DNA of 23,566 nt from JBMOLK01 sp049325575 (GCA_049325575.1 JBMOLK010000024.1:1-23566), one strand, 5' to 3'; positions 1-8,017 are shown, counted from the stretch's first letter. Program-made: numbers and translations. The notes: generated by a model from the letters alone, not told the origin.

Positions 1-1541
1 TAAAAACGTTGGCTCACCTTCCGGGCTAAATTTATTTTAGGAAGGGTTTCAATTCCTTATAGGTACTATAAAAACTATTTACTAGAAGACTGTTTTGAAG
101 AGTTTGCTTAAGTTTCAATTCCTTATAGGTACTATAAAAACGATTGTTAAAGGAAGCAGGATTATTACATTAAATATAGTTTCAATTCCTTATAGGTACT
201 ATAAAAACTTATAACAGAAAGAGGCATCAATTATGGAATACTTAAGTTTCAATTCCTTATAGGTACTATAAAAACGAGTTTCGTAGACTGAAATTTTTAC
301 CTCGGTCAAGTTTCAATTCCTTATAGGTACTATAAAAACGTAGAATCCATTTTTATTTCTCCTTCCTCATTTCCTGTTTCAATTCCTTATAGGTACTATA
401 AAAACCTGTCAGCTCTTCGCTTTGCTCTGGCGTTGGGTACCTAGTTTCAATTCCTTATAGGTACTATAAAAACGAGTGGACTGACAACAGTGACAGTGAT
501 TTGTATGAGTTTCAATTCCTTATAGGTACTATAAAAACGTAGAAAGGAAAGGCTTGCAGACACTTTTAAATATTACAGTTTCAATTCCTTATAGGTACTA
601 TAAAAACGGGCTTAAAGCTGCTTAAAAGTGATATAGAAAAGCTGTTTCAATTCCTTATAGGTACTATAAAAACAAATGGGTTAGAGATCTACCTCGAAAC
701 CCTCACGTTAGTTTCAATTCCTTATAGGTACTATAAAAACCAGGTAGGTAAGTGTGCAGTATTTGATGAGAGTTTGTGTTTCAATTCCTTATAGGTACTA
801 TAAAAACAAAGACCCAAACTGGAATGTTGCCATATTTTGTCCGTGTTTCAATTCCTTATAGGTACTATAAAAACTATTTAATTGTTTTTTGGCGACCATT
901 ATTTTTCTATGTTTCAATTCCTTATAGGTACTATAAAAACGCTAAAAGAGACCCTCAAGGCATTGAGGGTAGCAGAGTTTCAATTCCTTATAGGTACTAT
1001 AAAAACAGCAGCGCGGCAGCGCGGTGTTTTTGTGCAATATGCAGTTTCAATTCCTTATAGGTACTATAAAAACTATATATTGTAAGACAAAACATGTAAG
1101 ACGCTAAGGCGTGTTTCAATTCCTTATAGGTACTATAAAAACTTAAAGTTCTCTTTAGACGCTCTTAGCACAAAAACTGTTTCAATTCCTTATAGGTACT
1201 ATAAAAACTTCTAACCGTTTCTTGTAATTGCGTAACCTGGTTGAGTTTCAATTCCTTATAGGTACTATAAAAACAGTGTTATACGTTTCATTCTTGCCGG
1301 TTATGATTTCATGTTTCAATTCCTTATAGGTACTATAAAAACCATTTACCACCACAGCAAATTCTCTTCCGTTTACATGTTTCAATTCCTTATAGGTACT
1401 ATAAAAACCTGCTAAGAACACAAGAATATATATGCATAAAAGAGTTTCAATTCCTTATAGGTACTATAAAAACGTGCCGTGTTTACCAAATCAGGATTCA
1501 GTATTGCATTTGTTTCAATTCCTTATAGGTACTATAAAAAC
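1..1541 (-). CRISPR. CRISPR array, 23 full 30-bp repeats plus one partial repeat, type III-B-associated
   Basis: Complete 30-bp repeats start at 46, 112, 179, 246, 310, 376, 444, 509, 578, 644, 711, 778, 845, 911, 977, 1044, 1113, 1179, 1245, 1313, 1379, 1444 and 1512. Bases 1-7 are the end of a further repeat cut by the window edge. On the plus strand each begins GTTTCAATTCC and ends CTATAAAAAC, and I saw no variation between copies. Spacers are 34-39 bp. Read on the minus strand the repeat ends in ATTGAAAC, the usual 8-nt 5' handle left on crRNAs by Cas6. It also carries a short internal inverted repeat, TATAG-TAC-CTATA. This polarity means transcription runs right to left, so the leader end is at 1541 and the newest spacers should lie there. 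The array continues beyond the left edge, so total size is unknown. Confidence 0.98.
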
Positions 1542-1752
1542 TCGTTGAGGCCGCAAAAAAACTCCCTTTATATTTTAACCTTCTATAAAATAAGAAGTCA
1601 AGTTTTAGAAAGAAAAGTGTTGCGACGTTGACAGATAAGCATTTGAAGGCTGCATTCAATTTTGTCGACATACTGTACTTTTTGCACTACTGGACATCGA
1701 CAGAAATTATAGTGCCTTCTAACCGTAACGCTATAATCTATGGCATTATCCC
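1542..1752 (-). promoter_or_regulatory. CRISPR leader region
   Basis: This 211-bp non-coding stretch separates the last repeat from the cas6 stop codon. By repeat polarity it is the leader: transcription from here would run left into the array. Close to the first repeat it is rich in A/T tracts and contains a promoter-like pair (listed separately). It should carry the signals used for spacer integration, but no adaptation genes are in the window. A short plus-strand open frame across it has no other support as a gene. Confidence 0.7.
1572..1601 (-). promoter_or_regulatory. Candidate promoter of the CRISPR array
   Basis: On the minus strand TTGACT (1601-1596) is followed after 18 bp by TAAAAT (1577-1572). 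This would start transcription about 25 bp before the first repeat and drive the precursor crRNA. Spacing and hexamers are close to the sigma-A consensus. The assignment is from sequence pattern only. Confidence 0.55.
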
Positions 1753-2472
1753 CTATAATAACTCAAAACATCCAAACCCTTGCGAATTTTTGCCTCCAAT
1801 TCCCACGTCATAAGCAAGCCTTACCATTTCCCTGCTTCCCTTTAAAACAAAATCACCCATCCAGCCTTCTATTATAAAACCATCATAATTACTGATTACC
1901 TTATTGTACTTATCACCAATAATATCTATTTCAAAATTGAGACCTATTCCATCTTCTTTAAAAAACGCAATATACTTTTTTATTATATTCTCTTTAATAA
2001 TTCTTTTGAAATCGTGGTTATCTGGAGAAAAGTATATTGTCCTTCCGTCATTGAGAGTAGAGTAAGCTGTTACAGGAGAGAGCATGCGGACTTTCTGGAT
2101 ATTTTTCGGTTCTTCCATAATGATATCCATTCTGCTGATATAGGCTTTACATCCAGCAATTTCAACATCTCTCTGTAATAGCGATAAAGACAAGTCAATA
2201 AAAAAATCGTCGTAACAGGAAGATACAACTAAATTCACAGGAGACTGGTAAACGATTTTTTTCCTGATCTTATCAATTGAGAATTTTCCATGAAGTCTTG
2301 AGAATGTAAACATCTTGTATTTACGGTTTCCGTAACAAAAACCTTTGTCATGCATAAATCGGGCCAAGTCTTTATCCATAATGTTTTTATAGATAAAGCC
2401 CTGAATAATTTTACTATAGTTTATTGGTAATTCAAGATTTCCATCGAACTCAATACTAATTTTAAACCTCAC
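1753..2472 (-). CDS. cas6: CRISPR-associated endoribonuclease Cas6
   Basis: Cas6 cuts the CRISPR precursor transcript within each repeat, leaving crRNAs with an 8-nt 5' handle for loading into the Cmr complex. The protein shows the two-RAMP-fold pattern: a beta-rich start (VRFKISIEFDG) and a C-terminal glycine-rich loop, GIGGKNSQGFGCFELL, typical of the family. I place the start at the GTG at 2472 (239 residues), because GGGGAG sits 6 nt upstream and homologues begin at this strand. An in-frame ATG 36 bp further upstream has no visible ribosome binding site. The gene is adjacent to the array leader and co-directional with it. A promoter-like pair lies about 220 bp upstream. The catalytic histidine cannot be assigned by eye. 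Alternative: none plausible. Confidence 0.93.
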   Translation of the reverse strand: MRFKISIEFDGNLELPINYSKIIQGFIYKNIMDKDLARFMHDKGFCYGNRKYKMFTFSRLHGKFSIDKIRKKIVYQSPVNLVVSSCYDDFFIDLSLSLLQRDVEIAGCKAYISRMDIIMEEPKNIQKVRMLSPVTAYSTLNDGRTIYFSPDNHDFKRIIKENIIKKYIAFFKEDGIGLNFEIDIIGDKYNKVISNYDGFIIEGWMGDFVLKGSREMVRLAYDVGIGGKNSQGFGCFELL

Positions 2473-2778
2473 TTTTATCTCCCCAACTTTAATAAAAATG
2501 CAAATCATTATGTTGCTACTTACATTTGAGTAACTATATGGGAATAGGGTACACTATTACTCCATTTTTGTCAAATGTTTTAAAATTGTGTCGTTTAATC
2601 TTTCTTTGATGTAGTATTGATTGATGCGATCTTTCATCGAAATTATTATGAAGACCTTAGTACTGTCGTGTTATTTCCATTTACTCTATCATTATATTTT
2701 GCATATAATCAATAACAATTTTGTATACGTATCACAATCAATTTAGGATGAGGTATATAGATACCTTTAAATCAACCC
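2473..2778. other. Intergenic region between corA-like gene and cas6
   Basis: This gap of about 300 bp contains no credible gene. It holds the cas6 ribosome binding site at its left end, a promoter-like pair at 2691-2718, and near 2751-2766 a short perfect inverted repeat (AGGTAT-ATAG-ATACCT) just past the corA-like stop codon. The hairpin has no T-run on the minus strand, so I do not call it a terminator. The length suggests cas6 can be transcribed separately from the upstream membrane-protein genes. Confidence 0.6.
2691..2718 (-). promoter_or_regulatory. Candidate cas6 promoter
   Basis: On the minus strand TTGTTA (2718-2713) is followed after 16 bp by TATAAT (2696-2691), a perfect -10 hexamer. 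It would give a 5' leader of about 210 nt before the cas6 GTG. The call rests on pattern only, in an AT-rich region where chance matches are common. Confidence 0.4.
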
Positions 2779-4704
2779 TCAACTTACTATAAATCTGACT
2801 ATTGATTTCAAAATACCTACAATATTATTCCAAAATTCGATTCTTTGTTGTTCATTAATAACTGAAAGAATAGCTATGAATGTACCTAGTGTTGTAGCTA
2901 TAGTTCCCAAGATCGTTAAAAAATTAAGTCGTTTGTTTGTAATTTCTCCTGTCTCAAGGTTTGCATAGCGGTGGAGCTCGTCAATTGACTCATCAAGAAA
3001 CTTTGCATCTTTTTCAAGCCTCATGTATGAGACAACCATGTCATAAAGCTCTATTCCCTGCTCTTGTGCAGTTACCTCAGTAAACCACATTTTATTAATA
3101 AACTCAATATAATCCTTCTGAAGAATCTTTACTTCTTTTTCCCAATGCTTGGGGTTTCCATTCATCTTTCCCGATATGGAAGCAGACCTGCTGGAAAAAC
3201 GCAGGATAGAAGCTCTTTGAGCAAGGGCGATAATTATGATTGAGCGGTACATATTCTTAAAATGATTAATCAGAACGTTTTTTGAAAAGCTCTTTTCATC
3301 CACCAGTACCACAAAGGAATAGCGTGAAATGCCGAAAATAGTACCGTTTTTCTGCCATCTCCAATAGGTTTGCTTTTTTATCATTTCCAGTTCAAGTTTG
3401 TTGTTCTGACATGAACTGTAACTTCCATCCACTTGCATCAGCATAGACCAGAATTCTCTCAGTTTGTCATCCTTGAACATCAAGTCATTGCTTACGATTC
3501 CTGAAAGCTGATTATTTGCATAATATGTAAGTGTATACATTCGGTCGTCAATTACCGGTATAATACGTATCCCGAATTTATGTTTTCCTTCTCCCCAAAG
3601 CAGTTCTGTTATTGTTTTGGATAGATAGACTTCATCCTTTTTCCCCATTTCAAAAGTATTGGTTTCAGAGAAGTCTTCCTCTATTTGACTAATATTTTCA
3701 GCCGATATTGTTAGACTGGAAGCCAAAAAGTTATTCTTGCAGTCTTCTAAGGGCATAAATTGTGGGTATACTCGCCTTCCAAAATCGTTTATTAACAAAA
3801 TATGCTCTTTATCAGTATATTTTCTGTTTATGAGGTTGAAAATCAATATACCAACTTCTGTTTCATACACCTTTAACTCTATTGAATCTATATCAAGGCA
3901 ATAATTTATCTTCTTGCCTGATTTTTCTACACCTATTATATACTTCTTATCACCTTCCAGTAAGTATCTAAAGTCGTACATAACCTGCGGATCTTCTGCC
4001 TTTTTCCGACTGTAAAGTAAATCTCTAACATAATCATAAAAATAAACAAAGTGATTATATTCATCTTTTTCAGCTTCAGGCTTAATCTGTTCAAGCTTTT
4101 TAAACTTCCATACCTGTTTATAATTTTTATTTATAGTACTTCTTATCCGATCGATAAAATCTTTTAAGGATATTTCTCCATTTTCTGTATCCCATGTAAA
4201 AGGAAACATGAAAATATGACGGGATATAATACTTGTATCAAATACTTGCTCAAAACCTATAAAATGTAGATTGCATTTTACAGGTTCCCCTATATCATTA
4301 TAGAAAACTGCACAACGACACTTATCTTTTGTTCCTTCCGTAAATTTTTCCACTGTCTTGTAGTCATCCTTGTTAAGCCCATCTATAGTTTTAGAATTTA
4401 GGCTAATGCAATCAATTACAATTGCAAAAATCTTATCATTATTCTTAATAATATCAATGCTGTTTGCCACTATAGAATATTCTGCCAAATTGATTTCCAG
4501 TCTAATGTTTTCTTTGCTTCTCGACCATACAAGTTTTTCTATATCAATTTCTCCTTTCTTTAAAACATCTTTAAAAAAGTATTGAAATTTATCAAGAGGA
4601 CGCTCCTCTGCTGCATTCAATACTTTATCAGAAAATAGACTACCACAAATAGATTCACCTAAAACCCTCGCATAAATCCTCAAAATACTTTTTTCATCTG
4701 CCAT
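2779..4704 (-). CDS. CorA-like membrane effector associated with type III CRISPR
   Basis: This 641-residue protein has a long soluble N-terminal part (about 1-585) and a hydrophobic C-terminus. The latter has one clear membrane helix at about 593-613 (NFLTILGTIATTLGTFIAIL) and a weaker hydrophobic segment at 624-640. A long charged helix leading into KRLNFLTIL matches the layout of CorA-type channels, which have a cytoplasmic funnel followed by membrane helices at the very end. The GMN selectivity motif of Mg2+ channels is not visible after the first helix. Divergent CorA proteins are known accessory effectors of type III-B systems; the Bacteroides fragilis one responds to SAM-AMP made by Cas10. 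By analogy this one may disturb the membrane when infection is sensed. The start at 4704 has AAGG 8 nt upstream, and the gene follows the small membrane protein gene on the same strand. The family call is by architecture and context, because overall sequence similarity cannot be tested here. Confidence 0.68.
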   Translation of the reverse strand: MADEKSILRIYARVLGESICGSLFSDKVLNAAEERPLDKFQYFFKDVLKKGEIDIEKLVWSRSKENIRLEINLAEYSIVANSIDIIKNNDKIFAIVIDCISLNSKTIDGLNKDDYKTVEKFTEGTKDKCRCAVFYNDIGEPVKCNLHFIGFEQVFDTSIISRHIFMFPFTWDTENGEISLKDFIDRIRSTINKNYKQVWKFKKLEQIKPEAEKDEYNHFVYFYDYVRDLLYSRKKAEDPQVMYDFRYLLEGDKKYIIGVEKSGKKINYCLDIDSIELKVYETEVGILIFNLINRKYTDKEHILLINDFGRRVYPQFMPLEDCKNNFLASSLTISAENISQIEEDFSETNTFEMGKKDEVYLSKTITELLWGEGKHKFGIRIIPVIDDRMYTLTYYANNQLSGIVSNDLMFKDDKLREFWSMLMQVDGSYSSCQNNKLELEMIKKQTYWRWQKNGTIFGISRYSFVVLVDEKSFSKNVLINHFKNMYRSIIIIALAQRASILRFSSRSASISGKMNGNPKHWEKEVKILQKDYIEFINKMWFTEVTAQEQGIELYDMVVSYMRLEKDAKFLDESIDELHRYANLETGEITNKRLNFLTILGTIATTLGTFIAILSVINEQQRIEFWNNIVGILKSIVRFIVS

Positions 4705-4720
4705 TTAATGTACCTTCTTT

Positions 4721-4867
4721 CTATTTTTCCAGCCCTTTATCAACTTTACCTTTGCTATTATCCTCTGTCTTCGCTACATCAAATTTTCAGGGATTCCTAT
4801 TAGGATCTTTTCCATTATTTTTCTCTGAAGAATTGCCTTTGAAGTGTTGTATAAAAATTAAGGATAA
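4721..4867 (-). pseudogene. Decayed in-frame C-terminal tail of the small membrane protein
   Basis: Reading on past the TAA at 4870-4868 in the same frame gives 26 codons (starting LSLIFIQHFKGNSSEKNNGK). Then comes a TGA at 4789-4787, 21 more codons (starting KFDVAKTEDNSKGKVDKGLE), and a TAG at 4723-4721, which lies 16 nt before the ATG of the corA-like gene. The first residues complete the third membrane helix that the TAA interrupts, and the rest is a hydrophilic Lys/Asp/Asn-rich tail. This looks like the original gene end, giving about 179 codons, now broken by two nonsense codons. Sequencing error at two places is the main alternative. Confidence 0.6.
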
Positions 4868-5260
4868 TTACAAAACTAAAATAACCACCAAAGCATTAAT
4901 TAAACTTAATATTTTACTGTTGGGGTTTCCAAACAGCAATATAAACATGAGTAATAAAACAACAGAAATAATGTAACTTTCAACAGGATACCTTTGATAT
5001 AAATCCGATCTCTTCTCTGATTTGTTACCAAATTGCAAACTGAAAACTTCCATTACCGATACAAAAAACAAAAATAAAACACAGCCTGCTGCATAAGAAA
5101 AAAACAATAGTTCAAGTAAAAGGCTTAGCGAGTCAGGCTTTAAAAACCGAAGATCCAATTTCAAAGCTCTATTTAACTGCATGAGAGTTATATATCCGGG
5201 AAATAACTCCAGAAATAATGTCCTGACCATATAGTGTTTGTAAAAATCGTTTTTCACCAA
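4868..5260 (-). CDS. Small multi-helix membrane protein in type III-B locus, probably truncated
   Basis: The 130-residue product is not recognised as a known family. It has hydrophobic segments at about 46-72, 94-111 and 116-130, the last cut by the stop codon, so it is an inner membrane protein. A strong AGGAGG lies 6 nt before a TTG (5260) and 9 nt before the next codon, GTG (5257); either could start translation. The gene is co-directional with the corA-like gene and divergent from the DEDDh exonuclease. That suggests a job with the membrane effector, for example as a partner subunit or immunity-type modulator; this is inference. The reading frame continues in coding-like sequence beyond the TAA, so the present stop may be a recent mutation (see the tail entry). 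Functional status is uncertain. Confidence 0.65.
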   Translation of the reverse strand: MVKNDFYKHYMVRTLFLELFPGYITLMQLNRALKLDLRFLKPDSLSLLLELLFFSYAAGCVLFLFFVSVMEVFSLQFGNKSEKRSDLYQRYPVESYIISVVLLLMFILLFGNPNSKILSLINALVVILVL

Positions 5261-5290
5261 CAGTTTCCTCCTATCAAACCAATTAATATC

Positions 5291-5319
5291 TTGAGTTTAA
5301 TTGGAAAATAGTATATAAT
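5291..5319 (+). promoter_or_regulatory. Promoter of the DEDDh exonuclease gene
   Basis: TTGAGT (5291-5296) and TATAAT (5314-5319) are separated by 17 bp, and GGAGT at 5336-5340 lies 7 nt before the ATG at 5348. This gives the exonuclease its own sigma-A-type promoter, independent of the cmr operon on the opposite strand. The minus strand across the same bases reads TATACT, a possible -10 for the divergent membrane-protein gene, but no good -35 was seen for it. Confidence 0.65.
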
Positions 5320-5347
5320 TTCTAAAAAATAGATTGGAGTAGTGTAA

Positions 5348-5848
5348 ATGTACATCTTTTCCTTTGATGCTGAATCAGACGGACTTTATGGAGATATTTT
5401 TGCAATAGGTGCAGCTGTCATTGACTCTAATGGCAATATAATTGATACATTTTCGGGAGCAGCTGAAATTGAAGCTGTATCCGACCAATGGACAATCCAA
5501 AATGTTGTAGGCAAACTTGATTCCCTCCCCATTTTTAACAGTCGCCGTGAGCTTCGCGATGCTTTTTGGAGTTTTTGGATGAAGTACAGGGAAAAATCTA
5601 CAGCCCTATGTGACAACGGCATACCTGTTGAAGCATTTTTGTTCAGGCAGTGTGTAGGTGACAACCTTGAAGAACGAAAATTCCTTGCACCATACCCCCT
5701 ATTGGATGTTGCTTCTTTGCTGCATCTAAAAGGAATCGATAACGATACCTCCAGGATGTCCCTTTCCGGATATAATGGGAATCCTCACAATCCGCTGGAC
5801 GATGCTATTGCTTCTGCTCTTTGCTGGGTAAAGTTGCTTTCTTATTAA
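5348..5848 (+). CDS. DEDDh-family 3'-5' exonuclease-like protein in type III-B locus
   Basis: The 166-residue product has the DnaQ/RNase T fold signature. Motif I is FDAESDG (Asp7, Glu9). A likely motif II Asp is Asp89 in ALCDNGIPVEAF. Motif III is HNPLDDA (His147 and Asp152, an H-x4-D pattern). The metal-binding residues of an active nuclease are therefore present. It is a single-domain protein and not a polymerase subunit. It is the only plus-strand gene in the CRISPR locus, has its own promoter, and overlaps the end of cmr6 by 44 bp tail to tail. In other type III-B loci, CorA effectors are accompanied by an enzyme that degrades the SAM-AMP messenger (NrN phosphodiesterase or a lyase). This nuclease is a candidate for the same job, but it could equally trim crRNAs or degrade nucleic acid. 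The family call is firm; the role is inference. Confidence 0.85.
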   Translation: MYIFSFDAESDGLYGDIFAIGAAVIDSNGNIIDTFSGAAEIEAVSDQWTIQNVVGKLDSLPIFNSRRELRDAFWSFWMKYREKSTALCDNGIPVEAFLFRQCVGDNLEERKFLAPYPLLDVASLLHLKGIDNDTSRMSLSGYNGNPHNPLDDAIASALCWVKLLSY

Positions 5849-6743
5849 GATCTTCCATTACTCCATACCCAACATTGGTTTTTGCCCCCACGCCGTAATC
5901 AAGAAGAATTTTCTTAAATAGGACAAGCTTCTCACTGGCTGTTAACGAGAATGTTTTTCCTTTATCATATAAAACCTTTGAGTCACTAAGCCTGAATAGA
6001 AATCTGAATACAATTCCCGGACCTATCTTAAGAAACCTCAATGGTTTGGGATCTTCCAACGGATTATCATGGGGAGTTATGTAATCATCATAGAAAATTT
6101 TAGTTTTTGCATCAGTTTTATTAAAATCGATGCTCGCTTCAAAGAAAATATCTCTTTCATAAACATTTTTTGTATATTGGCTTTTGTCCTCACTATCACT
6201 TCTCGGGCCAAAAATATCCATTTCCAGGCTTTTTATTACTGTAAGACTAGTGCTATTATCAATATTTCTAAACTTATCACCTGGAAAAAGGCATGTTACC
6301 AACTCCGGGTCACCTATCCATTTTTCATCAGCTTCAAGAAATGGTCTTCTAAGTATACCCTTCACTGTAGATCCGGGAATCATGGGAAGACCTGTTGTAT
6401 AGTCAAAGTAACAACCTAGTTTAAAATCATTCTTATCTCTTAAACCGTGGGGATAACCCAGCCCTATAACAAGGCCTGAACTGGTTGTAGCAAGGTGGAA
6501 TTCTAATACTCTTGCTTTCGTATCAACATTGACAGGAAATTGATATTTTATATCATTAAATTTGCCCTCATATTCACTAACAGTGGTGTTAAGTATTTTT
6601 TCATACTCTTTATTGTTTTGGGTTATTGAATTATTAGAGCCAGCAGTCGTCTTATCTAACAGCTGTTTTCCTATGTACATCCTTTTGTAAAATAAATACC
6701 CTATGTTTTCGAGCGTTTTACCTTTATCCATTCTACCGTCCAT
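5805..6743 (-). CDS. cmr6: Type III-B RAMP protein Cmr6
   Basis: Cmr6 is a RAMP-fold subunit that caps the crRNA 3'-end side of the Cmr effector complex. The product has 312 residues. Typical features are PMIPGSTVKGILRRPF at about 135-150, the family's conserved G-S-x-x-K-G motif, a later KIGPGIVFRF strand, and a C-terminal glycine-rich loop, YGVGAKTNVGYG. The start ATG at 6743 has GGGAGACAGG immediately upstream. It follows cmr5 by 19 nt and is the last gene of the cmr operon. Its 3' end overlaps the convergent DEDDh exonuclease gene by 44 bp, so the two transcripts are complementary at their ends. The C-terminal dozen residues (KKATLPSKEQKQ) are polar, probably disordered, and fall within the overlap. 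Confidence 0.92.
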   Translation of the reverse strand: MDGRMDKGKTLENIGYLFYKRMYIGKQLLDKTTAGSNNSITQNNKEYEKILNTTVSEYEGKFNDIKYQFPVNVDTKARVLEFHLATTSSGLVIGLGYPHGLRDKNDFKLGCYFDYTTGLPMIPGSTVKGILRRPFLEADEKWIGDPELVTCLFPGDKFRNIDNSTSLTVIKSLEMDIFGPRSDSEDKSQYTKNVYERDIFFEASIDFNKTDAKTKIFYDDYITPHDNPLEDPKPLRFLKIGPGIVFRFLFRLSDSKVLYDKGKTFSLTASEKLVLFKKILLDYGVGAKTNVGYGVMEDLNKKATLPSKEQKQ

Positions 6744-6762
6744 TTTCCCTGTCTCCCTTATT

Positions 6763-7146
6763 TTATTTTGAGTAGTACAGCCTGTAAGCCAGTTTTAAAG
6801 CTATTGAAGCATTAATAATTTCCCGCTCGAAATCCTTTAGCTTTCTTTCTGCTTCTTTCAGTTTATCGCCGCATAATTTTTCATCATAATATCCATGAAA
6901 AGCATCATTTACTTTTCCAATAAGACTTCCTTTTTCCAGTATAGCTTCAATGCAATCCAATACAATCTTTTTATCCGACACTCCTTCATAAAAAAGCATG
7001 GTTTGGAGCAGCCCGGCCTGAATAATACTTGGTGCAAATGACGCAATATATCCTTTAAACCCTTTAGGAATCTTTATCCTGTTAGATTCATCTTCAAACC
7101 ACTGAATAGCTCTTGGAATATAAGCATTTACAGCCCCCTGGTTCAT
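6763..7146 (-). CDS. cmr5: Type III-B small subunit Cmr5
   Basis: Cmr5 is the small helical subunit that forms the inner filament of the Cmr complex. The 127-residue product is alpha-helical, starts MNQGAVNAYIPRAIQWFEDE, and ends in helices that match the family's length and composition. The start at 7146 is chosen because its ATG overlaps the cmr4 stop as ATGA, a sign of translational coupling, with GGAGG upstream inside cmr4. An in-frame ATG 27 bp earlier would lie within the cmr4 coding end and lacks a better ribosome site. Identification relies on size, helical character, IPRAIQWF-type motif and position between cmr4 and cmr6. Confidence 0.88.
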   Translation of the reverse strand: MNQGAVNAYIPRAIQWFEDESNRIKIPKGFKGYIASFAPSIIQAGLLQTMLFYEGVSDKKIVLDCIEAILEKGSLIGKVNDAFHGYYDEKLCGDKLKEAERKLKDFEREIINASIALKLAYRLYYSK

Positions 7147-8000
7147 TTGCCACCAACCTCCCTGAAGGAACAATAACCATAACCCACAGAAGCATTTGCT
7201 CCTATCTGTATAACATTCTGGTTTAAAAAATCTCTGAATTTTCTACCTATTTCTTCATCCTTTGAATTGTTGTCTATAAGTGCCAGAAAACAGCTCTCCC
7301 TTGGAACAAATTCCTCATACCACAGGTTTTCACTGATACCATTTTCAAGATAGTTTCTTGCTATTACGGGTAGATTTGAAACAATATTTGAAAAAACGCT
7401 ATCCTCTAAAACCAGTATATCTTTCTCAAAAATCCCCTGTTTTTCTATTTTGCCAACCGGTATAATTCTCCAGCCGTTTATATACTTAGTTTCAAATTGG
7501 CACAGCTCATCGTTATAAGCAACTATATCTTTGAATCTATTATTTTTGTCAAAAACTGCAACTAAATGTTTCAAATTTTCTATGATACCTTTACAGGTGA
7601 CTAAACTATAAATCTCTCCGTCCATATGCACAGGATAACAAAGCAGCGAGGCATCAAAGAATTTAAACAAACCTGTCGTTTTCGCGTCTTCTTCCTTTTT
7701 ATTATCCCCTTTAGTTTCATCTCCCTGATCAAAACCTTTTAATAGTTCTTTCCTGGAACCTCCAAATATCTTTAGCATAGGCTCTAAGTACTTACTGTCC
7801 GTTTTTTCTTTTGCTCCAAGTAGATTGTAATTTGCCTCAAAAAATTCCCTTATTGCCCCCTTCAAACTTGAAGCATGAATAACCGGAAAGCTTGAAACGG
7901 CATCTCTCTGGACAAGCTTGTCAACAGCTCCACAATATGTGTCGCCGCTTCCTACGTGCATATTTGTATGTGCTCTTACTATAAATACGTTTAAGCTCAA
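7143..8000 (-). CDS. cmr4: Type III-B backbone RAMP protein Cmr4, target RNA nuclease
   Basis: Cmr4 forms the repeated backbone of the Cmr complex and cuts target RNA at 6-nt intervals. The N-terminus reads RAHTNMHVGSGDTYCGAVDK, followed by a FPVIHASSLKGAIREFF motif. This aligns with the archaeal family pattern (T-x-x-H-x-G-S-G, then V-D-x-x-x-Q-R). Asp27 in GAVDKLVQRD corresponds to the catalytic Asp of Pyrococcus furiosus Cmr4 (Asp26), so slicing should be intact. I take the TTG at 8000 as start (285 residues), because AGGAGGGAG lies 6 nt upstream. An ATG 48 bp further upstream would put that ribosome site inside the coding region and add a non-family extension. It lies 17 nt after cmr3 and overlaps cmr5 by 4 nt. 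Confidence 0.93.
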   Translation of the reverse strand: MSLNVFIVRAHTNMHVGSGDTYCGAVDKLVQRDAVSSFPVIHASSLKGAIREFFEANYNLLGAKEKTDSKYLEPMLKIFGGSRKELLKGFDQGDETKGDNKKEEDAKTTGLFKFFDASLLCYPVHMDGEIYSLVTCKGIIENLKHLVAVFDKNNRFKDIVAYNDELCQFETKYINGWRIIPVGKIEKQGIFEKDILVLEDSVFSNIVSNLPVIARNYLENGISENLWYEEFVPRESCFLALIDNNSKDEEIGRKFRDFLNQNVIQIGANASVGYGYCSFREVGGK

Positions 8001-8017
8001 AATTATCTCCCTCCTGA

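Noticed and set aside
776..1085. Two open frames with a repeated FQFLIGTIKT / VSIPYRYYKN peptide
   Set aside because: They are translations of the CRISPR repeats and spacers; the repeated peptide comes from the 30-bp repeat.
1628..1813. Plus-strand frame of 61 codons across the leader and cas6 end
   Set aside because: No ribosome site, overlaps cas6 antisense, and lies in the CRISPR leader.
2473..2508. Upstream ATG of cas6 adding 12 residues
   Set aside because: No ribosome site; a clear GGGGAG lies before the GTG at 2472 and the extension is not family-like.
2751..2766. AGGTAT/ATACCT hairpin after the corA-like stop as a terminator
   Set aside because: Only six AT-rich pairs and no T-run in the direction of transcription.
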